A DNA stretch of 64,000 bases from Pedococcus badiiscoriae (GTDB lineage Bacteria > Actinomycetota > Actinomycetes > Actinomycetales > Dermatophilaceae), in NCBI RefSeq assembly GCF_013408925.1, contig NZ_JACCAB010000001.1, positions 248,001 to 312,000 of the forward strand, written 5' to 3'. Position numbers and translations under genes: made by a program. The notes beneath the pieces are model-generated. The model made no database searches, was not told the DNA's origin, and saw only the letters and a program-made list of their open reading frames with translations. Below, piece by piece: positions 26,649 to 35,860 of the stretch (within the stretch, counting starts at the first letter, position 1; each line of letters begins with the position of its first letter).

Positions 26649-28835
26649 ATGAGCACGACCCGGCCGCCCTCTTCGTCGTCGAGCGCCACCCAGTCCCTCC
26701 CTCGGACCCAGCCCTCCACGGCACCCGTCCCACCCGGTCCCTCCGCGGGCCGGGTTGACGCCTACCGGCCCGAGATCCAGGGCCTGCGTGCCGTCGCCGT
26801 CGGCCTCGTGGTGCTCTTCCACCTGTGGCCGTTGCGCGTCAGCGGTGGATACGTCGGCGTCGATGTCTTCTTCGTGATCTCGGGCTACCTCATCACCTCG
26901 CACATCTACCGCGAGATCGCGCAGACCGGCACCCTCCAGGTCACCAGGTTCTGGGCCCGACGCATCCGGCGACTGCTGCCCGCATCGCTGCTGGTCCTGG
27001 CCCTGTCCGCGATCGGGGTGCTGCTGTGGGCCCCGGCCACGGTGTGGCCGGCCTCCGCGCGACAGCTGGGCGCGAGCGCGCTCTACGTGCAGAACTGGGC
27101 CCTGGCCTTCGACTCGGTCGACTACATGGCCCTCGACAACGTGCCGACGGTGGTCCAGCACTACTGGTCGCTCTCGGTGGAGGAGCAGTTCTACGCCTTG
27201 TGGCCCCTGCTGATCGTCGGGCTGCTCGCCCTGCAGGGCCGGGCCCGGCGACGCACCTCGGCGGTCTCGCCCGCGAGCGCCGACCAGAAGCGTCGGCTCA
27301 TCATGGGTGGACTGGCCGTGCTGGCGGTGGCTTCGCTGGTGTGGTCGGTCATCAACACCGCGGACGACCAGGCCTTCGCCTACATGAGCACCTTCACCCG
27401 CGCCTGGGAGTTCGCGGCGGGGGCGATCACGGGCCTGGTCACCCTGACCGTCACCGGCCGCAGGGCCCAGGTGCTCGGGTGGCTGGGGGTCGTCGCTGTC
27501 CTCGTCTCGGGCTGTCTCTACACCGAGCGGAGCGCTTTCCCCGGGTGGATCGCCCTGGCGCCGGTGCTCGGCACGGTCGCGATCATCCTGGCCGGAAGGG
27601 GGGCGCCGACGACGGCGGGCTGGTGGCTCTCGCTGCGCCCAGCCCGGTTCATCGGCGACATCTCCTACTCGATCTACCTCATCCACTGGCCCCTGATCGT
27701 CCTGATCCCCTACGCCACCGGCCACAGCCTGGTGTGGACGGAGAAGGTGGGGCTGCTGGCTGTCACGGTCGTGCTCGCGTGGCTCAGCAAGACCCTCGTC
27801 GAGGACCCGCTGCGCACTCGCCCGCTCCTGGCCGCCGCACCCTGGCGGGCCTTCGCGTTCGCCGCCGCCGGGATGCTCGTGCTCGTGGCCGCCACGGTGG
27901 GCATCAACGCCGAGGTGAAGCACCGAGAGGCCATGGTCGCCACGGCCGCGAAGGCCCGGCTCGCGGCCGGTGTCACGTGCCTCGGGCCGGCCGCGCTCGA
28001 CCCGGCCAACAAGTGCGGGAACGTCGCGGGCGACGGTGCCCCCGTGGTGCCCCCCGAGATGGTGGCCCTCCAGTCCAAGAACGACATCTTCGCCCGCTGC
28101 CAGCAGCAGCTGGAGAGCGCTGACCTCAAGACCTGCCACCTCGGTCAGCAGACCAACCCCCGCCGGACCGTCGCCCTCCTGGGCGACTCCCACGCCGGCG
28201 CACTGACTCCGCTGTTGGACGAGCTGGGCAAGCAGCTCGGCTGGGACGTGGTCGCCGCGACCAAGGCCTCCTGCCCCACGACGACCAGCCGCCGCGTGGT
28301 ACCGGGCGAGACCGGCCACAGCAGGCAGGCATTCTGCGAGAGCTTTAACAGGGCCGTCGCCCGGGAAATCCTCGGCAACCCGAAGATCACCGACGTCTTC
28401 GTGACCTCCTACAGCTCGGCCTACACCTGGGCGAACGCACCCGGCGGCACGCTCGCCGACCCCGGCCCCGACGGCTTCAAGGCCGCGTGGAAGCAGTTCA
28501 CCGACGCCGGCAAGCGCGTCCACGTGATCCGGGACGTCCCCGGCACCGGGAAGCGCTCCATCCCCGACTGCCTCGCGCTCGTGCAGCACCCGGACGACTG
28601 CGCCGTGGCGCGCAAGAGCGCCCTGGCGAAAGACGTCGCCGTCGCCGCCGCCAGGTCGCTCGGCGACCCGAACGTCACCGTCCTCGACCTGACCCCACAG
28701 TTCTGCGACGACGTGACCTGCTTCGCGCAGGTCGGCAACGTCATCGTCTACCGGGACAGGTCGCACCTGAGCATCGAGTACGCGAGGCTGCTGGCGCCCT
28801 ACCTCGCGCGCCAGCTCGGCACCCTGCCGAAGTAG
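26649..28835 (+). CDS. Acyltransferase_3 with C-terminal SGNH domain (OafA-type)
   Basis: Membrane O-acyltransferase of 728 residues that probably acylates cell-envelope polysaccharide. A disordered Ser/Thr/Pro N-terminus is followed by ten or eleven membrane helices (about 30-420). Signatures include RPEIQGLRAVAVGLVVLFH with the catalytic His, GYVGVDVFFVISGYLI, HYWSLSVEEQFYALWPL and FIGDISYSIYLIHWP. The extracytoplasmic SGNH domain (about 490-728) has LLGDSHAGAL and the closing DRSHLS with the Asp-His pair. No good ribosome site precedes ATG 26649; a TAGAGT element 10 bp upstream (26634-26639) suggests a leaderless transcript. It converges on selB with 7 bp between stops. Confidence 0.93.
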   Translation: MSTTRPPSSSSSATQSLPRTQPSTAPVPPGPSAGRVDAYRPEIQGLRAVAVGLVVLFHLWPLRVSGGYVGVDVFFVISGYLITSHIYREIAQTGTLQVTRFWARRIRRLLPASLLVLALSAIGVLLWAPATVWPASARQLGASALYVQNWALAFDSVDYMALDNVPTVVQHYWSLSVEEQFYALWPLLIVGLLALQGRARRRTSAVSPASADQKRRLIMGGLAVLAVASLVWSVINTADDQAFAYMSTFTRAWEFAAGAITGLVTLTVTGRRAQVLGWLGVVAVLVSGCLYTERSAFPGWIALAPVLGTVAIILAGRGAPTTAGWWLSLRPARFIGDISYSIYLIHWPLIVLIPYATGHSLVWTEKVGLLAVTVVLAWLSKTLVEDPLRTRPLLAAAPWRAFAFAAAGMLVLVAATVGINAEVKHREAMVATAAKARLAAGVTCLGPAALDPANKCGNVAGDGAPVVPPEMVALQSKNDIFARCQQQLESADLKTCHLGQQTNPRRTVALLGDSHAGALTPLLDELGKQLGWDVVAATKASCPTTTSRRVVPGETGHSRQAFCESFNRAVAREILGNPKITDVFVTSYSSAYTWANAPGGTLADPGPDGFKAAWKQFTDAGKRVHVIRDVPGTGKRSIPDCLALVQHPDDCAVARKSALAKDVAVAAARSLGDPNVTVLDLTPQFCDDVTCFAQVGNVIVYRDRSHLSIEYARLLAPYLARQLGTLPK

Positions 28836-28842
28836 CGGAGGC

Positions 28843-30654
28843 TCACCTCGCGCCTGGTTGCCGGACTCGCCGGTGCACGTCGTCGACCCGGATGGTCCAA
28901 CCACGGCGGTCGAGGTGTTCCAGCAGCGGGACCGCGACCCGCCTCGTGGTCTCCAGCGCCGTGCGCGCCTGGCTGAGGGTGAAGGGCTGCGGCAGGGCGG
29001 CGAGCACTCGCATGGCCAGGGCGGGAGCGTCCGGACGCAGCACCACGCCGTCAGCCAGACGCAGCAGTCGGCCCGCCCGCACCGCGGCCGCCACCTCCCG
29101 CGGGCCGAGACCCGCGGACTCGAGCTCGGGGTGCTCGGGAGCCGCGAACGGCTGCAACGTCAGCGTCTCCTCGAGCCTGCGCACGGCCTGCTCGGCCGGT
29201 CCGAGCTCGCCCCGGACTCCCGGCTGCCACACCCGGCCTTCCTGAAGCGTCAGACCCGCCCGGTCGACGACGATCCCGAGCAGGGACCGGTCGATCACGC
29301 CGGCGCTGAGGCGGACCGCCTCGGCCGTGAGGCTGGGGTCGAGCGGCTGGTCCGCGGCCTGCCGCCGGACGGCCTCGGTGAGCGCCTGCGCCCAGCGGTC
29401 GACGGCTTCCTGCGAGACGAGCCAGTCTCCGTGGCGCCGCACGCCGCTCGGCAGCTCGGCGGCGGCCCCAGCGACAGCCTCGGCGGCGGCCTCGGGGACG
29501 GCTATGCCCAGGGCGCGGGCGTGGTCGACCTGCATCGCACCCCGCCGACCGACCTCGACGGCGGGGTCCGGGACGCCCGTCGCCGTGGCCAGCTCGGTCG
29601 CGCGCTTGGCCGCCGCGCCTCGACGGTTCAGCTCGGGCGGGTCGGCGTCGAGGACCACTGCTCCCGTCACGACCTGCTGCGCGCCCGGGTCGCGCAGGAT
29701 GAGCCGGTCACCCGCGACGAGCGGCAGCGCTCGGGCCAGGGTGAGCCGCACCGCGTCCCCGCCCAGCGGCCGGACATGGACCGGCACCGCCGCGGTCCCC
29801 ACGTGCAGGGTCAGCTGCTGCGGCAAAGGGTGGCCGGGCATCGCTGCACACCGCACGTCGAGCAGTGCCGTCAACCGCCACGCACCAGGCGTGAGCAGGG
29901 CGTCGCCCCGCGTGACCGCGCCCGCCGGCAGGCCTCGCAGGTTCGCGGCCACGCGGCATACCGGGGTGACGCGCTCGCGGGGCAGCCCCAACGACTGCAG
30001 CGACCGAACCCCCACCACGCTGTCCCCGAGCTGGAGCTGGTCACCGACCTCGATGCTGCCCTCACCCAACGTGCCGGTGACCACGGTGCCGCTGCCACGG
30101 ATCGTGAAGGACCGGTCGACCCAGAGACGGACCCTGCCCTCCGACCGCGGGGGCTCGAGGGCGCCGACCAGCTCGTCCAGCGCTGCCCGGAGCCGCGGCA
30201 GTCCGTCGCCGGTGCGAGCCGAGACCGCCAGCGCGCGCACCTCGCCCAGGCTGCTGGCGCGCAGTCGTTCCGCCCCGTCGGCCAGGGCGGGGCCCGGGTC
30301 GGCGAGGTCGCTCCTGGTCACGACGAGAAGCCCGTGCCGGATGCCGAGGGCGTCCACCGCGGCCAGGTGCTCCTGCGACTGCTGGCGCCACCCCTCGTCC
30401 GCAGCGACGACGAAGAGCACGGCGGGGGCCGGTCCGAGTCCCGCGAGCATGTTGCCGATGAACCGCTGGTGCCCCGGCACATCGACGAACGCGACCTCAG
30501 CGCCGGAAGCCAGCGTCGTCCACGCGTAGCCGAGGTCGATGGTCAGGCCCCGCCGGTGCTCCTCGTCCCACCGGTCCGGCTCGATCCCGGTCAGGGCCCG
30601 GACCAGCGCCGACTTGCCGTGGTCGACGTGTCCGGCGGTGGCGAGGACGTGCAC
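28843..30654 (-). CDS. selB: Selenocysteine-specific elongation factor SelB
   Basis: GTPase of 603 residues that delivers Sec-tRNA to UGA codons with a SECIS hairpin. G1 GHVDHGKS, switch region RRGLTIDLGYAW, G3 DVPGHQ, and TRSD at the NKxD position. EF-Tu-like beta domains II-III are present, and the C-terminal winged-helix repeats bind SECIS RNA (about 380-603, ending with PFTLSQARTALETTRRVAVPLLEHLD). GTG 30654 has AAGGAGG 9 nt upstream. It lies immediately downstream of the tRNA-Sec gene on the same strand, 28 bp apart. SelA, its usual neighbour, is not in the window. Confidence 0.97.
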   Translation of the reverse strand: MHVLATAGHVDHGKSALVRALTGIEPDRWDEEHRRGLTIDLGYAWTTLASGAEVAFVDVPGHQRFIGNMLAGLGPAPAVLFVVAADEGWRQQSQEHLAAVDALGIRHGLLVVTRSDLADPGPALADGAERLRASSLGEVRALAVSARTGDGLPRLRAALDELVGALEPPRSEGRVRLWVDRSFTIRGSGTVVTGTLGEGSIEVGDQLQLGDSVVGVRSLQSLGLPRERVTPVCRVAANLRGLPAGAVTRGDALLTPGAWRLTALLDVRCAAMPGHPLPQQLTLHVGTAAVPVHVRPLGGDAVRLTLARALPLVAGDRLILRDPGAQQVVTGAVVLDADPPELNRRGAAAKRATELATATGVPDPAVEVGRRGAMQVDHARALGIAVPEAAAEAVAGAAAELPSGVRRHGDWLVSQEAVDRWAQALTEAVRRQAADQPLDPSLTAEAVRLSAGVIDRSLLGIVVDRAGLTLQEGRVWQPGVRGELGPAEQAVRRLEETLTLQPFAAPEHPELESAGLGPREVAAAVRAGRLLRLADGVVLRPDAPALAMRVLAALPQPFTLSQARTALETTRRVAVPLLEHLDRRGWTIRVDDVHRRVRQPGAR

Positions 30655-30681
30655 CGGGACGGACCTCCTTGCGTGAGCGTG

Positions 30682-30777
30682 TGGCGGAGGTGGACGGGAA
30701 TCGAACCCGCCAGACCGAGATGCTCGGTCTCACCGGTTTTGAAGACCGGGGGGACCACCAGGAACCCTGACACCTCC
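30682..30777 (-). tRNA. selC: tRNA-Sec (anticodon TCA)
   Basis: A 96-nt tRNA on the minus strand with encoded CCA (30682-30684). The 5-prime acceptor strand GGAGGTG pairs with CACCTCC before the G discriminator. The anticodon stem CCGGT/ACCGG encloses loop CTTCAAA with anticodon TCA (30740-30742). The long variable arm AGACCGAG/TCGGTCT and the T-loop GGTTCGATTCC are as expected for the large bacterial Sec tRNA. It is flanked by selB and selD. Confidence 0.96.
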
Positions 30778-30843
30778 GGTCCCACCGTATCTGTGCAGGT
30801 GGGGCCTCATGACGGGGGCCGATACCCGACATAAGGTCGAGTC

Positions 30844-31836
30844 ATGACCCTGACCGGTACCGGCACGCGACTCACCCAGTTCGCCCACGGCGGCGGCTGC
30901 GCCTGCAAGATCCCGCCGGGCGAGCTGGAGCAGATGGTGCGCGGGTTGACCGGGGTCGCCTCCCCCGACCTGCTCGTCGGCCTCGACGACGGCGACGACG
31001 CCGCCGCGGTGCGGATCGAGGGCGGACTGGCGATCCTGGCCACCGCCGACTTCTTCACGCCCGTGGTCGACGATGCCTACGACTGGGGCCGGATCGCCGC
31101 CGCCAACGCCCTGTCCGACATCTATGCCATGGGCGGCAGGCCGGTCGTCGCCGTGAACCTGTTGGGGTGGCCGCGTGACGTGCTGCCGCTCGAGCTCGCG
31201 GCGGAGGTGCTGCGCGGGGGCCTCGACGTGGGGGTGCTCGCGGGCTGTCCGGTCGCCGGTGGCCACAGTGTCGACGACCCGGAACCCAAGTACGGCATGG
31301 CGGTGACCGGCATCGGCGACCCGGACCGGTTGCTGCGCAACGACGCGGCGCGCGCCGGCCTGCCCATCTCCCTCACCAAGCCGCTCGGAGTGGGCATCCT
31401 CAACAACCGCCACAAGGCGACCGGCGAGGTCTTCCCTCACGCGGTGGAGAGCATGGCAGCGCTCAACGACCAGGCGTCGAGGGCGGCGCTGGCCGCGGGT
31501 ATCGAGGCCGCCACCGACGTCACCGGGTTCGGGCTCTTGGGGCACCTGTTCAAGATGGCCCGCGCCTCCGGGGTCACGGCGGTGGTCGACGCCGCCGCGA
31601 TGCCGTACCTCGACGGAGCCCGGCAGTCGCTGGCGGCAGGCTTCGTCCCAGGGGGCAGCAGACGCAACCTCGACTGGGTCCGTCCGCACCTCGACGCGAG
31701 CGTCAGCGACGACGAGCTGATCCTCCTCGCGGATGCCCAGACCAGCGGTGGACTACTCGTCGCCGGCGAGCTCCCGGGGGCCACCGTCGTGGGCGAGTTC
31801 GTGCCGCGTGGTGACGCGGTGCTCCGGGTGCGGTGA
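30844..31836 (+). CDS. selD: Selenide, water dikinase SelD
   Basis: Makes selenophosphate from selenide and ATP, the Se donor for Sec-tRNA. 330 residues, PurM/AIR-synthase fold. The Gly-rich N-terminus has HGGGCACKIPP with the catalytic Cys-Lys pair (Cys19 or Cys21, Lys22). ATP/Mg motifs include GLDDGDDAAAV, NALSDIYAMGG, GGHSVDDPEPKYG and ATDVTGFGLLGHL. The active Cys is not replaced by Sec. Divergent from tRNA-Sec/selB by a 66-bp spacer, and 8 bp upstream of the rhodanese gene. Confidence 0.97.
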   Translation: MTLTGTGTRLTQFAHGGGCACKIPPGELEQMVRGLTGVASPDLLVGLDDGDDAAAVRIEGGLAILATADFFTPVVDDAYDWGRIAAANALSDIYAMGGRPVVAVNLLGWPRDVLPLELAAEVLRGGLDVGVLAGCPVAGGHSVDDPEPKYGMAVTGIGDPDRLLRNDAARAGLPISLTKPLGVGILNNRHKATGEVFPHAVESMAALNDQASRAALAAGIEAATDVTGFGLLGHLFKMARASGVTAVVDAAAMPYLDGARQSLAAGFVPGGSRRNLDWVRPHLDASVSDDELILLADAQTSGGLLVAGELPGATVVGEFVPRGDAVLRVR

Positions 31837-31843
31837 CGGCCAG

Positions 31844-32335
31844 ATGAGTGAGGGGCGCGGGGTGAGCACGGTGAGCGAGGCGAGCTCGGTGAGCGAGGCG
31901 ACCGAGGCGGCCGGGGCGAGCGCCGGGGACGGCGCGGGGTATGCCGCGGTGGATCGGCTGCTGGCCGCGGCCCGTGAGGGGGTGGAACCGCTCGACCCCC
32001 ATGCGGCCCTGGCCGCCCAGCGGACGGGCGCCCTGCTGGTCGACACCCGGACAGCGGCCCAGCGAGCCCGACAGGGAGACCTGCCCGGCGCGATCGTGAT
32101 CGACCGCACCGTGCTGGAGTGGCGGCTCGACCCCACCTGCGAATGGCGCATCCCGGAGGCCGACCCCGACAGGGTGGTCGTGGTCGTCTGTCGCCAGGGC
32201 TACAGCTCCAGCTTCGCAGCGGCCGGCCTGCGGGCCCTGGGCTTGCACCGAGCCACCGACCTGGCCGGCGGCGCGGAGGCGTGGTTCGCGGCCGGGCTGC
32301 CGAGCCTGGAGGGGCCCGCCGACGTCCGGGAGTGA
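31844..32335 (+). CDS. Rhodanese-like domain protein in the selD operon
   Basis: Protein of 163 residues. An Ala/Ser/Glu-rich N-terminus (1-35, low complexity) is followed by a single rhodanese domain (about 50-155): LLVDTRTAAQRARQGDLPGA, the active-site loop CRQGYSSS with its Cys near residue 122, and ATDLAGGAEAWFAAGLP. Only 8 bp separate it from selD, implying co-transcription. Rhodaneses carry persulfide or perselenide on this Cys, so supplying reduced selenium to SelD is an attractive but untested idea. It lacks the P-loop domain of the selenouridine synthase MnmH. ATG 31844 is chosen; GTG 31862 is possible. Confidence 0.88.
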   Translation: MSEGRGVSTVSEASSVSEATEAAGASAGDGAGYAAVDRLLAAAREGVEPLDPHAALAAQRTGALLVDTRTAAQRARQGDLPGAIVIDRTVLEWRLDPTCEWRIPEADPDRVVVVVCRQGYSSSFAAAGLRALGLHRATDLAGGAEAWFAAGLPSLEGPADVRE

Positions 32336-32346
32336 GACCTCGCCGC

Positions 32347-33675
32347 TCAGGTGGGCAGGCGTTCGGCGACGGCGCGCCCCTTCGGCTTCTTCGTGATCAG
32401 CGGGATGAGGATCGACACCGCGGTGATGATGCCGATCACCGTGAACCCGAGCGAGTAGTTCTTGGTGTTGCCAATGAGGTTGGCGACCAGCAGCGGTCCG
32501 ACGACACCACCGATGCTCCAGCCGACGAGCATCAGACCGTAGATGGCGCCCACGTTCCGCACTCCGAAGAAGCGCCCGGCGGTCGATGGCATGGTGCCGA
32601 AGGCTCCGCCGTAGCAGGTGTAGACGAGCGCCGCGAGGACTGCGAAGAGCACCTTGTTGCCCACGTGCGGGATGAGCAGCAGGCAGATCGCCTGGATGCC
32701 CAGGATCCCCATGAACGCGGGCATCTTGCCGATCAGGTCGGAGAGCCAGCCCCACAGGATCCGCCCGCCACCGTTGAAGACGGCGAGGATCCCGACCAGG
32801 CTCGCCGCCGCGGTCTTGGAGTAGGAGGCGATGTCGGTGGCGCTCCCCGCTGCGACGGAGATGAGGGAGATGCCGGCGGTGACGCTCATCGTGAGGATGA
32901 GGGTCAGCAGGTACCACTGGACCGTGCCGAGCGCCTCCTGCTGGGTGAAGTCGGCGACTGCGCTCGCCGGTTCAGCCCTGTCCTGGCCCGCGACGGCCAC
33001 CGGGGCGCGCGACGCTGTCTCCTCCTCAGCGAGGTCCTTCGGCGGGTTGGCGAAGAACGACGCGCCGATGAGCAGGGCGACGAGGTAGCCGATCCCCAGC
33101 CAGAGGAACGCCTTGGTCGGGACCGACGGCGTGTGGTCGATGAGTGCCTGGCCCACCGGCGCCGTGATCACCGCACCGAACCCGAACCCCGCCACGGCCA
33201 AGCCGGTGATCAGTCCGGGCTTGTCCGGGAACCACTTCTGCAGCATGGCGATCGGCACGATGTAGACCATGCCGAGGCCGAAGCCCCCGATCACCCCGTA
33301 GCCCACCACCAGCACCCAGAACAGGTCGGGACGGCTCGCGAACGACGCCATGATGACGCCGACGCTGTAGATGATGCCGCCGGTGAGGGCGACGACGCGC
33401 GGGCCTCGCGCGTCCTGGATGCGGCCCCCGACGTAGCTGCCGATGAAGATCATCCCGATGACGATGCTGAACGGCACCGCCGCCTTGCCCTTGGACCAGC
33501 CGAACGCGTCCGGGCTCTGCAGCGCCTTGCCGAACACGCTCCAGGCGTAGACCGAGCCGATCGACAGCTGCACGAGGATCGCGGCCACGAGGATGACCCA
33601 CCGGTTGCTCGTCCTGACCCCCTGCACCTCCCTCGGCCGGCCTGCCACTGCGAGGTCCCTGCTGGATTCGCTCAT
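32347..33675 (-). CDS. OFA-family MFS permease (oxalate/formate antiporter-like)
   Basis: Twelve-helix major facilitator of 442 residues. N-terminal VAAILVQLSIGSVYAWSVFGKALQ is the OFA family signature, followed by GGRIQDARGPR (the MFS loop 2-3 motif). The second half has GRILWGWLSDLIG. OFA members carry oxalate, formate and other small carboxylates. It lies directly upstream of, and on the same strand direction as, the formate dehydrogenase genes but after them in the gene order, so formate uptake or efflux is likely. Ribosome site AAGGAGGGG 5 nt before ATG 33675. Confidence 0.92.
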   Translation of the reverse strand: MSESSRDLAVAGRPREVQGVRTSNRWVILVAAILVQLSIGSVYAWSVFGKALQSPDAFGWSKGKAAVPFSIVIGMIFIGSYVGGRIQDARGPRVVALTGGIIYSVGVIMASFASRPDLFWVLVVGYGVIGGFGLGMVYIVPIAMLQKWFPDKPGLITGLAVAGFGFGAVITAPVGQALIDHTPSVPTKAFLWLGIGYLVALLIGASFFANPPKDLAEEETASRAPVAVAGQDRAEPASAVADFTQQEALGTVQWYLLTLILTMSVTAGISLISVAAGSATDIASYSKTAAASLVGILAVFNGGGRILWGWLSDLIGKMPAFMGILGIQAICLLLIPHVGNKVLFAVLAALVYTCYGGAFGTMPSTAGRFFGVRNVGAIYGLMLVGWSIGGVVGPLLVANLIGNTKNYSLGFTVIGIITAVSILIPLITKKPKGRAVAERLPT

Positions 33676-33687
33676 CGTCCCCTCCTT

Positions 33688-33765
33688 GGCGCCGGCGTCG
33701 TTGCCGGCTGGTGGTGCCCGGCGTCAGTGCCGGCGATTCGTGCCCGGCGTCACTGCCGGCTGGTC
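33688..33765. repeat. 26-bp imperfect tandem repeat x 3
   Basis: Three units start at 33688, 33714 and 33740. The core is GTGCCCGGCGTCA[G/C]TGCCGGC in units 2 and 3, with unit 1 diverged at its left edge. It fills the gap between the OFA gene and the NrfD-type gene and runs over the stop of the latter (33750). GCCGGC elements make each unit partly self-complementary. Confidence 0.85.
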
Positions 33766-34817
33766 GTGATCGAGTCGTGGGTGACTCCTTGGGCCCGGCG
33801 CCGCTCCAACCGCTCGCGCTGGGGCGTCACCGTGTAGCGGGGGTCCTTGGCCGACTCGATTCCGGCCTCGAAGATGCCGAAGCGAGTGCAGGCCGACCCG
33901 GCCATGAGCGCCAGGCCGCTGACGGCGGCGGCCGCGCGGTTGCGCCCGAACAGGGCCGCGCCGAGGGCGCCCCCCACCGTGAGGATCTTGCTGGCCTTGA
34001 GCAGCGCTCCGGCCCTGCCCGAGTGCAGTGGCTCGGCGACGAGGTCCCCCATCGTGCGCTCCATCTGCGCGAAGGCCACCAGCTCCGTGGCGGCGCCGGC
34101 CACGGCGAGCTTGCGGGCAGGTCCGGTCTGCGAGGTCGGCGCCGTCACCAGTGCCAGGCCGGCTGCGGCCGCGTTGGCGGAACCGACGAAGACGAAGGGC
34201 AGCTCGCGGTAGGACTCGTGCCACGAAGGCGTCGCGGTGTCCGCGAGCAGGACGGCGGTGTAGGCCGCGAGGGGTGGCGCGAGCAGGGCCGAACCGGTTG
34301 CGGCGACAGGATCGGCAAGCCTGCGGACCCGCCCCAGGCCGGAGTCGTCGTCGACCAGGTGGCGACCCGCCTCACTGGCTGCGGCCAGCCCGGCGAACGC
34401 CCCGAACGCCGTGAGGATCCACGAACCCACCGACATGGGTGAGGTGAGCTTGACGGTGCGCATCATGTTGAGTGCGCGGCTGGGCTTGCCGAGGTCGCGC
34501 ACCAGGGCGATCCCGCCGGCCGCCAGCGCCGCCAGCGCGGCATACCGGCTGTTGCGGCGCAGCGCGGGCAGGTCCCGGGCCGTCGCGCCCGCCCCCAGCA
34601 GCCCGGATCCCGCGGCCAGGCCGCCGAGGAAGATGTATGCCGGGATGTCGGACTCCCAGGGCGCCGGCTTGACGACCTGGCGACCGTAGTAGCTGTCGAA
34701 CTGGACGTCCGGCACCATCAGGGAGTCGTCGCGCCGCCTGCCTCCACCGCGACGTCGGCGACCTCCGGTCCGACTCACCTCGGGCGGTCGGTCGGCGTCG
34801 AACGGGTTGACCGTCAC
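33750..34817 (-). CDS. NrfD/PsrC-type membrane subunit of formate dehydrogenase
   Basis: Polytopic quinone-interacting subunit of 355 residues. A basic N-terminal tail (GGRRRRGGGRRRDD) is followed by YYGRQVVKPAPWESDIPAYIFLGGLAAGSGLLG, typical of NrfD-like subunits of actinobacterial formate dehydrogenase, with about eight membrane helices. The GTG start (34817) overlaps the fdhB stop (GTGA) and has GGAGG 6 nt upstream. It would anchor the FdhAB module and pass electrons to menaquinone, in place of the cytochrome b FdnI of E. coli. It ends inside a 26-bp repeat array. Confidence 0.9.
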   Translation of the reverse strand: MTVNPFDADRPPEVSRTGGRRRRGGGRRRDDSLMVPDVQFDSYYGRQVVKPAPWESDIPAYIFLGGLAAGSGLLGAGATARDLPALRRNSRYAALAALAAGGIALVRDLGKPSRALNMMRTVKLTSPMSVGSWILTAFGAFAGLAAASEAGRHLVDDDSGLGRVRRLADPVAATGSALLAPPLAAYTAVLLADTATPSWHESYRELPFVFVGSANAAAAGLALVTAPTSQTGPARKLAVAGAATELVAFAQMERTMGDLVAEPLHSGRAGALLKASKILTVGGALGAALFGRNRAAAAVSGLALMAGSACTRFGIFEAGIESAKDPRYTVTPQRERLERRRAQGVTHDSITTSRQ

Positions 34818-35860
34818 TTGCGGCCTCCGATGAACGCGCCGGCCGCCATCGCCAGCATCGCGGCCGCAGCGAGCCCGGCCTTGCGGAACATGTCGGGAAG
34901 GTCTGCGGTCGTGACCCGGGGGTCCGGTGGCAGGCCGTAGACCTCCGGCTCGTCGAGCAGGAGGAAGACGGAGCCCGTGCCGCCCACACCGTCGTGCTCG
35001 TTGCCGCCGTAGACCCGGGCCTCGGGAAAGCCGTTGTCGTGCAGGGTTGCCACCCGCTCCTGTGCCTGCGCCTGCATGTCCGCCAGGTCGCCGAACTTGA
35101 TGGAGGTCGTCGGGCAGGCCTGGGCGCAGGCCGGGGTCTGGTCGTGACCGATCCGGTCGTAGCAGAGCGTGCACTTCTGGGCGATTCCCGCGTTCTTGAC
35201 CGTGTCGTCGCCGTCGCGCCGCTCGATGACCCCGAACGGGCAGGCCGCGACGCAGTAGCCGCAGCCGTTGCAGACGTCGTCCTGCACGACGACGGTGCCG
35301 AACTCGGTGCGGAAGAGGGCACCGGTGGGGCAGACGTCGAGACAGGCTGCGTGGGTGCAGTGCTTGCACACGTCCGAGTCCATCAGCCACCGGAAGTCCG
35401 GCACGCTGCCCAGCTCTCGCGCCGCGGTGGCTTGAGCCGCCGCGAAGTCGGGGTCGGAGAGGTCCCCGGCCGGCGCGCTGGACGTGCCGCTGGACGTGCC
35501 GCTGGACGTGCCGCTGGACGTGCCGGTCGCGGGTGCCCCGACGGACGGCATACCGAGCTGGACGAGGCGCCGACCGGACTCCCGGGCCTGCTCGATCCGG
35601 TCGCTGGTCTGCTCGATGAAGGCGACGTGTCGCCACGTGCTGGCTCCCAGCGAGCCGGTGTTGTCGTAGGACGAGCCGAGCAGGTTGAGCTCACCGTCCT
35701 GGGGGATGGCGTTCCACTCCTTGCAGGCGACCTCGCAGGCCTTGCAGCCGATGCAGATGGAGGTGTCCGTGAAGAAGCCCTTGCGGGGCTCCGGCTCGCT
35801 CCACGCCGCGTCGCGCGCCGGGTCGGTGGGACCCGTCAGCTGGTTGCGCCATGACCCCAT
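34814..35860 (-). CDS. fdhB: Formate dehydrogenase iron-sulfur subunit
   Basis: Ferredoxin-like electron-transfer subunit of 348 residues with four [4Fe-4S] Cys clusters: CIGCKACEVACKEW (near 36), CKHCTHAACLDVCPTG, CNGCGYCVAACPFG, and CTLCYDR...CAQACP. A hydrophobic C-terminal helix (AGLAAAAMLAMAAGAFIGG) matches the membrane tail of FdnH-type subunits. An insertion near residues 112-128 is a GTSS repeat from a 12-bp tandem repeat. ATG 35860 shares one base with the fdhA stop (TGATG). Electrons pass from the molybdenum/tungsten site of FdhA through these clusters to the NrfD subunit. Confidence 0.95.
   Translation of the reverse strand: MGSWRNQLTGPTDPARDAAWSEPEPRKGFFTDTSICIGCKACEVACKEWNAIPQDGELNLLGSSYDNTGSLGASTWRHVAFIEQTSDRIEQARESGRRLVQLGMPSVGAPATGTSSGTSSGTSSGTSSAPAGDLSDPDFAAAQATAARELGSVPDFRWLMDSDVCKHCTHAACLDVCPTGALFRTEFGTVVVQDDVCNGCGYCVAACPFGVIERRDGDDTVKNAGIAQKCTLCYDRIGHDQTPACAQACPTTSIKFGDLADMQAQAQERVATLHDNGFPEARVYGGNEHDGVGGTGSVFLLLDEPEVYGLPPDPRVTTADLPDMFRKAGLAAAAMLAMAAGAFIGGRK
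35477..35524. repeat. 12-bp perfect tandem repeat x 4 inside fdhB
   Basis: GCTGGACGTGCC repeats exactly at 35477, 35489, 35501 and 35513. On the coding (minus) strand it encodes (GTSS)4 in a linker between cluster domains. Copy number is likely to vary between strains. Confidence 0.95.
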
